64,000 bases of DNA. It comes from an uncultured Bacteroidia bacterium (GTDB taxonomy: Bacteria > Bacteroidota > Bacteroidia > Bacteroidales > UBA932). The notes beneath the pieces are model-generated. The model was given only the letters and a program-made list of their open reading frames with translations. It was not told where the DNA came from and searched no databases. This document shows, in pieces, positions 48,823 to 57,574 of this stretch. The position numbers and the translations under genes are program-made. The DNA lies in the NCBI GenBank assembly GCA_902782225.1, contig CACZMF010000009.1, forward strand, positions 22,449 through 86,448. Direction: 5' to 3'. How positions within the stretch are numbered: the stretch's first letter is position 1; every line of letters begins with the position of its first letter.

Positions 48823-49812
48823 ATGGAAAGGATTATCAAAACCATAGGTGTGCTCACCTCCGGAGGCGACGCTCCCGGAATGAATGCCGCCATCCGTGCC
48901 GTCACGCGTACGGCACGCTATCATGACATCAACGTCATCGGCATCATGAGGGGCTATCTGGGCCTCATCGAAAATGAATTCGTAAAGTTCACGTCATCGT
49001 CAGTGTCCAACACCATCCAGCGCGGAGGCACCATACTCAAGACCGCCCGCTGCGGCGCTTTCATGACCCCCGAGGGCCGCAAGAAGGCCTATGAGAACAT
49101 GCTGGCCGCGGGCATAGACGCCCTGGTGGTGATAGGCGGCAATGGTTCGCTCACCGGCGCCCAGCTGTTTGCACGGGAGTACGACATTCCCATCATCGGC
49201 CTGCCCGGCACCATCGACAACGACCTATACGGCACAGACTTCACCATCGGCTACGACTCCGCGCTCAACACCATCGTCGAATGTGTGGACAAGATACGCG
49301 ACACCGCCAACAGCCACGACCGCATCTTCTTCATAGAGGTAATGGGCCGCGACGCCGGTTTCCTCGCGCAGAACAGCGCCATAGCCTCAGGCGCGGAGGC
49401 CGCCATCATCCCGGAGGGCGATACCGACGTCGACCAGCTCGCCGCCTTTATCGAGAGGGGCAAGCGCAAGAGCAAGAACAGCGCCATCGTCCTTGTGTCC
49501 GAGGCCCAGAAGAACGGCGTCGGTGGCGCCTTATACTACGCAGAACGCATAAAGAACGAATACCCACAGTTTGACGCCCGCGTCACCATACTTGGTCATC
49601 TTCAGCGCGGCGGCGTACCCTCCGCATACGACCGCATCCTTGCCTCCCGCATGGGCTACGCGGCCATCGAGGCACTCATGGAGGGCCAGCGCAACGTCAT
49701 GATAGGCATCAAGAACGACGAAATCGTCTACGTGCCCATCTCCCGCGCCGTCAAGAACAACAAACCCATCAACGAGGAGCTTATTTCCGTGCTCAACATC
49801 CTTTCGATGTAG
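48823..49812 (+). CDS. pfkA: 6-phosphofructokinase
   Basis: 329 residues from ATG 48823. It phosphorylates fructose 6-phosphate in glycolysis. Family motifs are [42 protein letters not shown], the catalytic [21 protein letters not shown] (Asp of TIDND) and [16 protein letters not shown]. In the nucleotide loop the usual GGDGS is GGNGS; the Gly that marks ATP rather than pyrophosphate use is kept. An in-frame TTG at 48817 falls inside the -7 box and is rejected as start. Confidence 0.97.
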   Translation: MERIIKTIGVLTSGGDAPGMNAAIRAVTRTARYHDINVIGIMRGYLGLIENEFVKFTSSSVSNTIQRGGTILKTARCGAFMTPEGRKKAYENMLAAGIDALVVIGGNGSLTGAQLFAREYDIPIIGLPGTIDNDLYGTDFTIGYDSALNTIVECVDKIRDTANSHDRIFFIEVMGRDAGFLAQNSAIASGAEAAIIPEGDTDVDQLAAFIERGKRKSKNSAIVLVSEAQKNGVGGALYYAERIKNEYPQFDARVTILGHLQRGGVPSAYDRILASRMGYAAIEALMEGQRNVMIGIKNDEIVYVPISRAVKNNKPINEELISVLNILSM

Positions 49813-49877
49813 GCCGCGCCTCCGGCAGGGGTGAAGATTCGAGCGCATGAAAATGAAAGACGATTTGACTGGAACTG

Positions 49878-50510
49878 ATGATAAGAGAAAGCCTGCGGAA
49901 CTACATTTACAATGAAGTCATTCCGAAATATGCGGCCTTCGACAAGGCGCATCGGGAAGATCATGCACTAACGGTCATTGAGCGTGCTCTGTCGATGGGC
50001 CAGCAGTATGATATCAATGAAGAGATGCTCCTGACGGCTGCGGCTTGTCATGACCTTGGCCTCTCGGTTGACCGGAAAACACACCATTTGGAAAGCGGAC
50101 GGATTATCCGGGAAGACAAGCGGCTTTCCGAATGGTTCTCACCTGAGCAGATAGAGGCAATCGCCCAGGCTGCGGAAGACCACCGGGCCTCGGCAAAAAC
50201 GCCACCAAGAAGCATCTATGGCCGTCTTGTTGCCGAGGCAGACCGCTTAATTGTTCCTGAAACCATCATACGCCGGACCGTTCTCTTCGGCCTTTCCAAC
50301 CACCCGGAGCTGGACAAGGAAGGCCATTGGAGGCGCACTCTGGAACACCTCCACGAGAAATATGCCGAGGGAGGTTATCTTCACCTTCTGATTCCCGGTT
50401 CGCCCAATGAGGCCCCACTGAAGCAGCTGCGTGAAATTATTAAAGATGAGCCGCGGCTCCGAACCATCTTTGAATCCATTTACGCAGAAGAAGCAATTCA
50501 GGCAGAATAA
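49878..50510 (+). CDS. HD-domain phosphohydrolase
   Basis: 210 residues. The HD metal motif is present as H-R-E-D-H-A near residue 25 and ACHDLGLSVDRKTHHLESGRII near residue 57, followed by AAEDHRAS and LVAEADRL. This is the layout of small HD hydrolases acting on nucleotides or phosphoesters. Substrate unknown. The gene follows pfkA by 65 bp with no clear promoter between, so they may be co-transcribed. Confidence 0.87.
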   Translation: MIRESLRNYIYNEVIPKYAAFDKAHREDHALTVIERALSMGQQYDINEEMLLTAAACHDLGLSVDRKTHHLESGRIIREDKRLSEWFSPEQIEAIAQAAEDHRASAKTPPRSIYGRLVAEADRLIVPETIIRRTVLFGLSNHPELDKEGHWRRTLEHLHEKYAEGGYLHLLIPGSPNEAPLKQLREIIKDEPRLRTIFESIYAEEAIQAE

Positions 50511-50575
50511 GTAGACGGAAGTTTTTCGTGCAGTAGAGAACCTTACCCGCGAAGGAGAAAATGCGCAGGAAATTA

Positions 50576-50605
50576 TTGTTTATAAAATAAACTTTATTAC
50601 CTTTG
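50576..50605 (+). promoter_or_regulatory. Promoter of the third peptide-lipoprotein pair
   Basis: TTG (50576-50578), 19 bp, then TACCTTTG (50598-50605): a textbook Bacteroidota promoter. It is in front of the small peptide gene, not the lipoprotein gene. Confidence 0.8.
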
Positions 50606-50633
50606 GAACCAAGACCATAAAATACTGATTATT

Positions 50634-50771
50634 ATGATTCTGAAGAGAATTCCCTACAGCCGGCCGGAGGCAGACGACCTCGAAGCGCTCCCCGGAAGCA
50701 TCATTTGCGAAAGCGGCGTCATTGGCGAGGCCGGAGATTTTGTTGACGGCGGAGATCCGCTTGTTATTTAA
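50634..50771 (+). CDS. Small peptide (45 aa), Y..P.AD...IICES family
   Basis: 46 codons from ATG 50634 to TAA 50771, beginning MILKRIPYSRPEADDLEALP, with SIICES in the middle and an acidic Gly/Asp-rich tail (GDFVDGGDPLVI). It has the same layout as 3040-3183 and 15576-15734. It is the first gene after a strong promoter, and the lipoprotein starts 14 nt after its stop. There is no signal peptide. Function unknown. Confidence 0.75.
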   Translation: MILKRIPYSRPEADDLEALPGSIICESGVIGEAGDFVDGGDPLVI

Positions 50772-50785
50772 ATGTAAACGGTGTT

Positions 50786-53038
50786 ATGAAAGCAATCAGA
50801 TCATACATATTGGCCGCCCTCGTGCTGACCGCGGCCGCAGCAGTGGCCTGTACCGTCGAAGACCAGCCCTCGCAGATAAAGAATAAGGTGACCTTTGTCG
50901 CCTCACTGTCACCGCGCGGTGCCGGTTCCCGCGCCCTGTCCGACCCGGGCGACGGCACCCTTGCATCCTCCTGGACCGTAGGCGAAGAGTTGAGCCTCCA
51001 GTACGACAACACATCTTCGCAGCGAGTCGAAGCCGTGGCTACCGTCACTTCGGTGGAATCCGACGGCAGTGCTACCATTACTGCAACCCTTGCCGACCCG
51101 GTGTCCTGTACCGCCAGTTTCTGTTATCCCTATTCCAGTTGCACCCTCAATAAGCCCAAGAGCATATTCACCGACCAGACCGGCACACTGGAAGACGTCA
51201 GCGCCAACTACGAACTGGTGTCCGGCACCGGTGCCATCGTTGTCAACGGCACCGAGGCTACGCTCCCGCAGAGCGTGGAAATGACCCACGAAACCTGCGT
51301 CTGGAAAATGTCCTTCACCGACGGCTCCTCCGACATCACCCCTACGATTACCAGCCTGACTGTCAGCGACGGCAACAACGACTATACCGTTAGCCCTTCC
51401 GGCCTTAGCACGATTTTCGTGTCGATGTATCCGACGGCCTCAAGCGCTAATGTCTCGATTGCGGCCACCACTGCCTCCGGAACCTATTCGTTGTCCCGGA
51501 GCGGCGTCACACTCGAGGCCGGCAAGCTTTACACCTCCACCGGAGTAGCCCTGTCCGCCTCCTCGGGAGACCCCCTAGAGAAGGCCCTGGCGTTGAAGGA
51601 GAATACCTACTCGGTTCAGAAGACCGGTGAGACGGCCCAGGTATTCCCGCTCGATCCGGCATATTCCCAGTGGTATGTCGGTCCAAGCTATATGGACGGG
51701 ACGCAGGAGGCTATCCATGTAGAAATGATGGACGAAGACCCGGAACTGATGACCATGGGCTGGTTCTCCGGAGAATTCCCTCCGGAGGTGGCCAACCAGC
51801 CCACCACCGTCGATGAAGATTTCTGCATGAAGTATAAATGGTCCTCGGCCAAGATGGGCACGATGAGGCTGTCCGGCAGCAATATGCTGGATGCGCATAT
51901 GGGCCAGGGGGGAAACGTAAAACTGGACGGCAGAAGCAAGTTTTGGATCAAAGTGAAGACCGGTACCAAGAGCTATTCTGGCGACTACCAGTTCCTGTTC
52001 GTCTTTGTATTTGTAAACCAGACCTGGGATCCGGATACGGAATCCTATATCTATGGCGACGAATACACAATCTGCGGGAACGCCACCCTGAAGGAACTGA
52101 TAGCGGACCTCGATAATTTCAGTCTGGATTATCCCAGCAGCTGGGTAGCCCCCGGCAAGTCCATTACCCTGACGGCCAGCTGGACCGCCGGAGCAAAATT
52201 CGACTGGAGCAAGGTCACCCTGAACAGCCAGACCCGCAATGGCGCTTCCGGCGAATGGTTCAGCTGGGATGCTTCCACCCAGAAGCTCACCGCCACCCAA
52301 TCGGCCGAGAATGAGCAGGTGAAACTGACCTTCGGTTACGCAGGAACGGATATGACTGATTACATTACCCTCTACAACGGTCCCGGGTACTCTTCATTCT
52401 CTCTTTCGATGCAAAACAGTTCCGCCGATTTTATCCTGGTCGAGAATGATCCTGCTTACGGATGGGGCAGCGACAGCATCTGGCTTACGGTAGATTCCTG
52501 GACGCCCGAGGGCTCTTCTTTCACCGGTTACGGCATAGAGATTGACCCCGCTACGGAGAACTACAACAAGTTGTATTACAATCCTTACGGCAAATATGTC
52601 GACTTCAAGAAGGGCATCCCGGAAGGAGAGTTTAACCTGATCTTCCGCAGCGTGACCGACCATAACGTCAAGTTCACCATCCCCGTAAAGGTGGTTCATC
52701 ATAAGCCCACCTCCTTCCAGATTACCTATAAGCACAGTAACGGCGCTTTTGAACCCTGGACCAGTGGCGGAGAAAACGGCGTGTGCAATTATCCTATGGG
52801 TATGGAAGTGGGTGTGATTACCACTCCGGAAGACGCCTACTGGAACTGGGCCTATGTAGAACTGGCCTACGATTACGACGGCTTCTCCTTCTCCGGTATG
52901 GGTGGCAAGGAGGATCACCCGAAGATTCAACGTACCACGAGCAATCCCGGCGGCGGGACTTCCTACGGTACCCAGATTATCTTCCGCCTGAAGTATGACA
53001 ACAGAAAGAAAAGTGAAATATATGTAAATCACAATTAA
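50786..53038 (+). CDS. Large fimbrillin-like surface lipoprotein
   Basis: 750 residues with lipobox AVAC (Cys about 22). The N-terminal 265 residues fit the fimbrillin-family layout: VTFVASLSPRGAGSRAL, then SSWTVGEELSLQY, and strand-rich Thr/Ser sequence to LEAGKLYTSTGVAL. The remaining 480 residues include an aromatic-rich middle (WKWSSAKMGT-like, KYKWSSAKMGTMRL) and Ig-like segments (ITLTASWTAGAKFDWSKVTLNSQT). It should be exposed at the cell surface; its ligand is unknown. It follows the small peptide gene. Confidence 0.75.
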   Translation: MKAIRSYILAALVLTAAAAVACTVEDQPSQIKNKVTFVASLSPRGAGSRALSDPGDGTLASSWTVGEELSLQYDNTSSQRVEAVATVTSVESDGSATITATLADPVSCTASFCYPYSSCTLNKPKSIFTDQTGTLEDVSANYELVSGTGAIVVNGTEATLPQSVEMTHETCVWKMSFTDGSSDITPTITSLTVSDGNNDYTVSPSGLSTIFVSMYPTASSANVSIAATTASGTYSLSRSGVTLEAGKLYTSTGVALSASSGDPLEKALALKENTYSVQKTGETAQVFPLDPAYSQWYVGPSYMDGTQEAIHVEMMDEDPELMTMGWFSGEFPPEVANQPTTVDEDFCMKYKWSSAKMGTMRLSGSNMLDAHMGQGGNVKLDGRSKFWIKVKTGTKSYSGDYQFLFVFVFVNQTWDPDTESYIYGDEYTICGNATLKELIADLDNFSLDYPSSWVAPGKSITLTASWTAGAKFDWSKVTLNSQTRNGASGEWFSWDASTQKLTATQSAENEQVKLTFGYAGTDMTDYITLYNGPGYSSFSLSMQNSSADFILVENDPAYGWGSDSIWLTVDSWTPEGSSFTGYGIEIDPATENYNKLYYNPYGKYVDFKKGIPEGEFNLIFRSVTDHNVKFTIPVKVVHHKPTSFQITYKHSNGAFEPWTSGGENGVCNYPMGMEVGVITTPEDAYWNWAYVELAYDYDGFSFSGMGGKEDHPKIQRTTSNPGGGTSYGTQIIFRLKYDNRKKSEIYVNHN

Positions 53039-53065
53039 TTCAAATTCATTACCTTTGCCCCTGAT

Positions 53066-53656
53066 ATGGAAGAGAACTTTGACGCCCTCGAAGTGATTGC
53101 CCGCACCAGGGGCAAAGTAGAATTGGACAGCGTCCCCACCGGCGGTAAACTGTTTCCGCTGTGGGGCTGGCTGGCCGCTGTCGTCTATTCGCTGGAATTC
53201 CTGCTTTGGCAGTTGCTGCATCAGGAATGGTGCCTGTGGCTCTGGGTGCTGATTCCGGCCGTGGGCGTTCCCCTTATGATCCTTTTCATCCGCAAGGACC
53301 GCGACCGTACCCATATGCGCACCCGCGAGTCAAGGCTCGTGCTTGATTACTGGATATTCGCCGCGTGCGTATTTGGCCTGGGCGGTTTACTGTTCGGGTT
53401 TACCGGAATCTATGAGGTCGTTGAGAATCCTCTCATGGCCCTGCTCATGGGCGTCGGTGCTTTCATAACCGGGGGAGCGTTGCGTTTTCGCCCCATGGTG
53501 GTGGGCGGCCTGGCCGGTGCCGCTATGGGCGTCTGCTCTTTTACCCTTCAGGGGGAACTTTGGGCCTGGCAGATGCTTGCCATCGTCGCGAGCGCCGCTG
53601 TCGCCCTCATCATCCCGGGTCATTTATACCAGAAATCGGTGAAGGATGGAATTTAA
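53066..53656 (+). CDS. Multi-pass membrane protein paired with a winged-helix regulator
   Basis: 196 residues with about six hydrophobic segments (for example LWGWLAAVVYSLEFLLWQLL, WVLIPAVGVPLMILFI, MALLMGVGAFITGGAL, MVVGGLAGAAMGVC). It overlaps the following winged-helix gene by 11 bp. The gene pair at 63236-64000 has the same content and order, and its membrane protein shows the same alternation of segments, so the two are probably paralogous pairs. Function unknown. Confidence 0.75.
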   Translation: MEENFDALEVIARTRGKVELDSVPTGGKLFPLWGWLAAVVYSLEFLLWQLLHQEWCLWLWVLIPAVGVPLMILFIRKDRDRTHMRTRESRLVLDYWIFAACVFGLGGLLFGFTGIYEVVENPLMALLMGVGAFITGGALRFRPMVVGGLAGAAMGVCSFTLQGELWAWQMLAIVASAAVALIIPGHLYQKSVKDGI

Positions 53657-53951
53657 GGACCTTGACCCATTGCTTCACAACGAACTGCGGCTCAAGATAA
53701 TGGCCGCCCTGGATTCGCTGGATGACGCCGACTTCGTTTACCTCAAGTCGGTCACGAAAGCCACGTCAGGCAATATCAGCGTCCAGCTCACCAAACTCGA
53801 AGAAGCAGGCTACATCAAGGTCTCCAAGACCGGCGAGGGCCGCGGTTCGCACACAATCTGCCGCATAACCTCCCGCGGAATACAGGCGCTGAGAGACTAC
53901 CAGCACACGCTGATGCAGTATTTCTCCAAGTCCATCACCGAAAATCAATAG
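53646..53951 (+). CDS. Winged-helix transcriptional regulator (HTH_34-like)
   Basis: 101 residues: DPLLHNELRLKIMAALDSLDDADFVYLKSVTKATSGNISVQLTKLEEAGYIKV is a winged-helix DNA-binding domain of the MarR/ArsR-like HTH_34 type, followed by the wing and a final helix (RDYQHTLMQYFSKS). It starts 11 bp inside the membrane-protein gene. It is clearly related to the regulator at 63236-63526 (DPLLH.ELRL..M..L...D.ADF.YLK..T.ATSGN.SVQ). It probably regulates its own pair. Confidence 0.9.
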   Translation: MEFKDLDPLLHNELRLKIMAALDSLDDADFVYLKSVTKATSGNISVQLTKLEEAGYIKVSKTGEGRGSHTICRITSRGIQALRDYQHTLMQYFSKSITENQ

Positions 53952-54049
53952 CTTTGCGAGCGCCCGGAACGGCACCTGGCCGGGAAGAAGATGATGGGAG
54001 CCTACTGCAGATAAAAAGAAATGTAGATCCAAGGCCTGGAATTGCAGTT

Positions 54050-55300
54050 TTACAAATTATCCCATTTACTACAATAAGGAGAGAGTATTTTTTGCGGAAT
54101 CTGTAGTTCTGATGCCACCTTGCGCCAGTCTTTGACAGTTGTGCGAACTTCCTCTATGATCTCGGCTGCTTCTTTATGTTCGATCATATAGTTGACTGAA
54201 GCCGATAGCAAGGCGTTGATGTCCGACTGCTCCGTGTACTGATCGATGAGCAGGCATTGGTGCGACTTGACTCCAGGGTTAATGTCGTATGCCGGAGAAA
54301 GAGTCCATCCCTTAGGGGTAAGAAGGAAGCCGTGGTTGCGGAAATGGTCATCGGTGTTACCGAAGAGCACGTTGAAAGCAACCCTGCGGTAAAGCTCCCT
54401 GAGGTTGCGCCCAACATCCACGCATCCCTGCAAGATAAAATCCACGATATCCAGATAGCCATTGCCCGTGCTGCTGCCTGCACCGTCATCCAGGCCAAGC
54501 AACGACATTGCAGAGGCGAAGTGTATACGCCTGCCATCTGGTGTTCTGTCGAAACGCTCGGATAGCAAAAGGTCGCGGCTTCTTGAAATCATGATGGTAC
54601 GGGTTTTTGCGACACTGATACCGGCGGCAGCGGCTATGCGATGAGAGAAGTGCTCTATGAGTTCTGTATTCTCCAGGTCTTTTCTGGACGGGAATTTTGC
54701 TACATAGAGTTTGCCATCGGCATCAATGATATTGGCTTTAGGCCTGGCACCGCCAAGTGATGATCCAGGGTCTATAAGTTGATCCAGCCAACGTCTCTCA
54801 GGCAATTCGTTACGTTCTTCAGCCAACTCAACCTCCTGACAGGCTTCACACAGGGCGTGAAGGCTCTCAATGGGAGGAACAAGATATCTGGCTCCTGCAT
54901 TTATGAAGTTGCCGCTGTCTTCGCTCTTGTAGCGAATACCGCCCATTCTAGTGTAGTCCTCAATGCCAGTGAGGTAGTCATAGGCAGTGAGCATTCGCAC
55001 AGGCCTTCGCTCCGACTGTGCCGCCAGGCGTTCCCTGCGGTCCATAAGCAGGCGCCCCCAACGGTCAGGGAAGGAATCTTTGACGAAGCCAAAAACGCTG
55101 TTCTCCCCCCGCGGATGCTGTAATGCAGGGGCGTTGATAAGATCGCCGCTCATCACAAGTCCACCGTGCTGCATCAGCCACTCTCGCGAATACTCAAAGA
55201 TAAAGTGATCTTTGCCACGGACGTGTTCGTAGCCCAGAGTTCCAATCTCTTGCGGGGAAGCAAGGAAGTTAAAATCTGCGTATACAATAATTCTTTTCAT
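54050..55300 (-). CDS. hipA: HipA-like serine/threonine kinase toxin
   Basis: 416 residues. Typical HipA motifs are FVKDSFPDRWGRLLMDRRE in the N-terminal domain, the Gly-rich SSLGGARPKANII, VAKFPSR, the catalytic loop VLFGNTDDHFRNHGFL and the metal motif LSPAYDINP. HipA-type kinases phosphorylate a cytoplasmic target (glutamyl-tRNA synthetase in E. coli) and cause growth arrest. The hipB-like antitoxin gene lies upstream with a 4-nt overlap, the normal order of the operon. All key residues look present, so the system seems intact. Confidence 0.9.
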   Translation of the reverse strand: MKRIIVYADFNFLASPQEIGTLGYEHVRGKDHFIFEYSREWLMQHGGLVMSGDLINAPALQHPRGENSVFGFVKDSFPDRWGRLLMDRRERLAAQSERRPVRMLTAYDYLTGIEDYTRMGGIRYKSEDSGNFINAGARYLVPPIESLHALCEACQEVELAEERNELPERRWLDQLIDPGSSLGGARPKANIIDADGKLYVAKFPSRKDLENTELIEHFSHRIAAAAGISVAKTRTIMISRSRDLLLSERFDRTPDGRRIHFASAMSLLGLDDGAGSSTGNGYLDIVDFILQGCVDVGRNLRELYRRVAFNVLFGNTDDHFRNHGFLLTPKGWTLSPAYDINPGVKSHQCLLIDQYTEQSDINALLSASVNYMIEHKEAAEIIEEVRTTVKDWRKVASELQIPQKILSPYCSKWDNL

Positions 55301-55596
55301 TTCCTCAGCAATTCAGCATCTTGAAGTTGGTGGCCAAGCGCATCATCGGCAGCCAGCAGCGAGATGTCTTTCTCCAGATTCAAAGCAAATAGGACACGTG
55401 CATAGATACCCATTGCCACTCTGGGATCACCGTGTTCCACCTTGGAGACAGTCAGTCGCGTCACCGTTGCCCTGTCTGCTATATCCTGCATAGAGAGATG
55501 CCTGCGCTTACGTGCCAGCATAATCTGCTCACCCATAAGCTGCAACTGCTGCGTCAAAGCCCTCGGCATCATTTTTCCAAATGAATTCTTACTCAT
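55297..55596 (-). CDS. hipB: HipB-like XRE-family antitoxin
   Basis: 99 residues with a helix-turn-helix (IMLARKRRHLSMQDIADRATVTRLTVSKVEHGDPRVAMGIYARVLFAL) of the Cro/C1 type and a short C-terminal tail that in HipB proteins contacts HipA. It is the first gene of the hipBA operon and overlaps hipA by 4 nt. A -7 box (TACTTTTG, about 55617-55624) and an inverted repeat TTTGTT-N6-AACAAA (55630-55647) lie upstream, fitting autorepression. Confidence 0.88.
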   Translation of the reverse strand: MSKNSFGKMMPRALTQQLQLMGEQIMLARKRRHLSMQDIADRATVTRLTVSKVEHGDPRVAMGIYARVLFALNLEKDISLLAADDALGHQLQDAELLRK

Positions 55597-55616
55597 ATTT
55601 GTTATTTATCGTATGC

Positions 55617-55647
55617 AAAAGTATAAATATTTGTTTAGTATAACAAA
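55617..55647 (-). promoter_or_regulatory. hipBA promoter and possible operator
   Basis: TACTTTTG on the minus strand about 20 nt before the ATG, with the inverted repeat TTTGTT/AACAAA (55630-55647) just upstream of it. The surrounding 55597-55888 region holds no gene that I can see. Confidence 0.55.
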
Positions 55648-55888
55648 CATTTCTTCAACAATACTACGTTCCAATCTTTGAGTCTCCAAACCTTGCCCGC
55701 CTGAAACGGGATGAGCCTTCAGCTTATAAAAAAGCAAGAACGCTGCTGTAGTTTTGCAATTTTGTAAAATATATTACAGCTCTTTGAGCGCGGCTTTTGA
55801 AACGGACCCGATTTCTTTACTGGCGAGACGAGCATAAAAAGGAGTGCGATTACGTCCTTAAAAAGGGACAGGCAGCGAAGATGCGCGG

Positions 55889-56728
55889 TTATTCGAGACA
55901 CATGGCAATTTCCGCCTGCTCCTGACGCTGGCGGCCGGGGTACAAAGACTTAAGGGACTCGAGGTCTTCCTTGACCACCCGGCCAAGCAGAGTAGGGTAA
56001 CAATACCGGTTCTTTGTGTCCCGGAGGCTGATGCACAAGCGGCCCCCATCCAGGTATAGGTTTCCGGCTTTCCAGTCGCTTCCGGAGGTATCCTGATTCA
56101 CTGGGACAGTTTGAGCTATCGGCTCAGGAAACTCCCAAAAGTCTATGAATGAATCGATTGTGACTGGAATGGCAACCCTGCCCAGGCCCGACATCAGGCG
56201 CTTGAAAGCAATCCCGGAGCCGGATTCTTCAATATCGAAACGTATGGTTTTGCCGTTGGTTTCCAGCAGAAGGCGGGACCCGCCGAGGCCGGAGAATTCT
56301 GGCGATTCCGCGTCCGTCAGCCCCACCTGCGTGCCGCGGTACAGCTCGTGCCAGGTATCCCAGGATTTGGGGTAATCGGAGTAATCCATCGCCTTGGCGC
56401 CCTCGACGACGACGGACACGGGAACGTGCGTGTCATTGGCCATAATGGGGATGGACACTTTCGGGGGCTCAGAATTAACGGCGCCGGTGCTATATTCCCA
56501 GCCGTCGATGAGGACGCGGTAGCGGTATACCCGGTAATCCCTTCCGGGCTGGAAACGGGTGTAAAAATCAAACTTGTATGTAACGTCCAACGACAGGAGC
56601 GTTCCCTGCTGGGGGATAATGTGTTCTATTCCTTCCGGAGGCGTGACCTCCTCAGTGTCCACGTCGTAATACTCAGTTCCGCATGAACAGCAGAGCAATA
56701 ATATGAATATGAAGAGATACCGTCTCAT
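55889..56728 (-). CDS. Lipoprotein of unknown function
   Basis: 279 residues with signal MRRYLFIFILLLCCSC (lipobox CCSC). After an acidic stretch (YYDVDTEEVTPPEGIEHII) come beta-rich segments (LLSLDVTYKFDFYTRF, YRVYRYRVLIDGWEYSTG, VSIPIMANDTHVPVSVVVEG) and SDWKAGNLYLDGGRLCISLRD near the end. I do not recognise the family. Repeat copy F lies in its upstream region. Its last codons and its 5' flank are found fused together at 62892-62978, a collapsed duplicate. Confidence 0.7.
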   Translation of the reverse strand: MRRYLFIFILLLCCSCGTEYYDVDTEEVTPPEGIEHIIPQQGTLLSLDVTYKFDFYTRFQPGRDYRVYRYRVLIDGWEYSTGAVNSEPPKVSIPIMANDTHVPVSVVVEGAKAMDYSDYPKSWDTWHELYRGTQVGLTDAESPEFSGLGGSRLLLETNGKTIRFDIEESGSGIAFKRLMSGLGRVAIPVTIDSFIDFWEFPEPIAQTVPVNQDTSGSDWKAGNLYLDGGRLCISLRDTKNRYCYPTLLGRVVKEDLESLKSLYPGRQRQEQAEIAMCLE

Positions 56729-56816
56729 TATCGGGTTGTCGATGCCGGTTCAAAGTCCTTTATATCTTCTCCACCAAAGGGTTTGACTAAAATCAGTACC
56801 GGAGATTCGGTGTGGT

Positions 56817-56902
56817 GACGATACCCTGCATCTTACGTGGACCGGTATGGCTGAAAACGGCCTGAAATGCTCACACCCTGCCAGCTCGATGGACCGGTAT
56901 GG
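56817..56902 (+). repeat. Dispersed repeat copy F
   Basis: GACGATACCCTGCATCTTACG through GATGGACCGGTATGG. Copies F and G form a subgroup that shares TGAAAACGGCC and CACCCTGCCAGCTCGATGGACC, and lacks the tail seen in C-E. Confidence 0.88.
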
Positions 56903-56927
56903 TAAGGAAAGATTTCGGAAAAAACCT

Positions 56928-56935
56928 TACCTTTG
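56928..56935 (+). promoter_or_regulatory. -7 box of the broken methyltransferase gene
   Basis: TACCTTTG, 25 bp to the right of repeat copy F and 27 nt before the ATG at 56963. Confidence 0.5.
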
Positions 56936-56962
56936 AGAGTTAGATAAATCGAAATTGGTATT

Positions 56963-57491
56963 ATGAAACTGTATGAACCGGTCAAAATGAATAATCTGTT
57001 CGTTCAGGCTATCGGCAAGTTTCTGCTGGGCGTCATTATTATCGGCCTGCTGCTTTTCCTGCCTGCAGGCTCGCTTCAGTATTGGCAAGGCTGGCTGCTG
57101 ATGGGAATCCTCTTTGTGCCGATGTTCTGCGCCGGGCTGGGCAGTATGGGTATCGGCCGGTCTATTCTTGTTCTGCTACCTGCTTTATGCAGAAGTGTTG
57201 CGGGAGAATACCTACTTGTCACGGACCATCGAGGTGCAGGAGAATCAGAAGGTTATCGACACAGGCCTCTACGGCATTGTCCGGCATCCGATGTATATGG
57301 CCACTACAGGCCTCTTCCTGATGATGCCGCTGGTACTTGCTTCGCCCTTTTCTTTCCTTATAATGCTGCTTTACATCCCGCTGATTGCCAGGCGGATAAA
57401 GAATGAAGAAAAGGTTCTGGAAGAAGGGTTGGTGGGCTACAAGGAGTACAAGAAGAAAGTTAAGTACAGAGTGATTCCGTTCATCTGGTAA
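56963..57491 (+). pseudogene. Isoprenylcysteine-carboxylmethyltransferase-like gene with internal deletion and frameshift
   Basis: The first frame gives a normal start (FLLGVIIIGLLLFLPAGSLQYWQGWLLMGILFVPMFCAGL) and is lost after about residue 50. A second frame, open from 57114, carries the conserved C-terminal half: LYAEVLRENTYLSRTIEVQENQKVIDTGLYGIVRHPMYM and YKEYKKKVKYRVIPFIW. Family members have about 55 more residues between these parts. The membrane methyltransferase is thus probably inactive unless a start in the second frame is used. Confidence 0.85.
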
Positions 57492-57574
57492 ATTCCAATT
57501 TACTCGTTGAATAGTTTTATCCTTGCACTGGCAAAATAAAGCACGGTTCAGGAAGCAAGCCCTGAAAGTTGACG

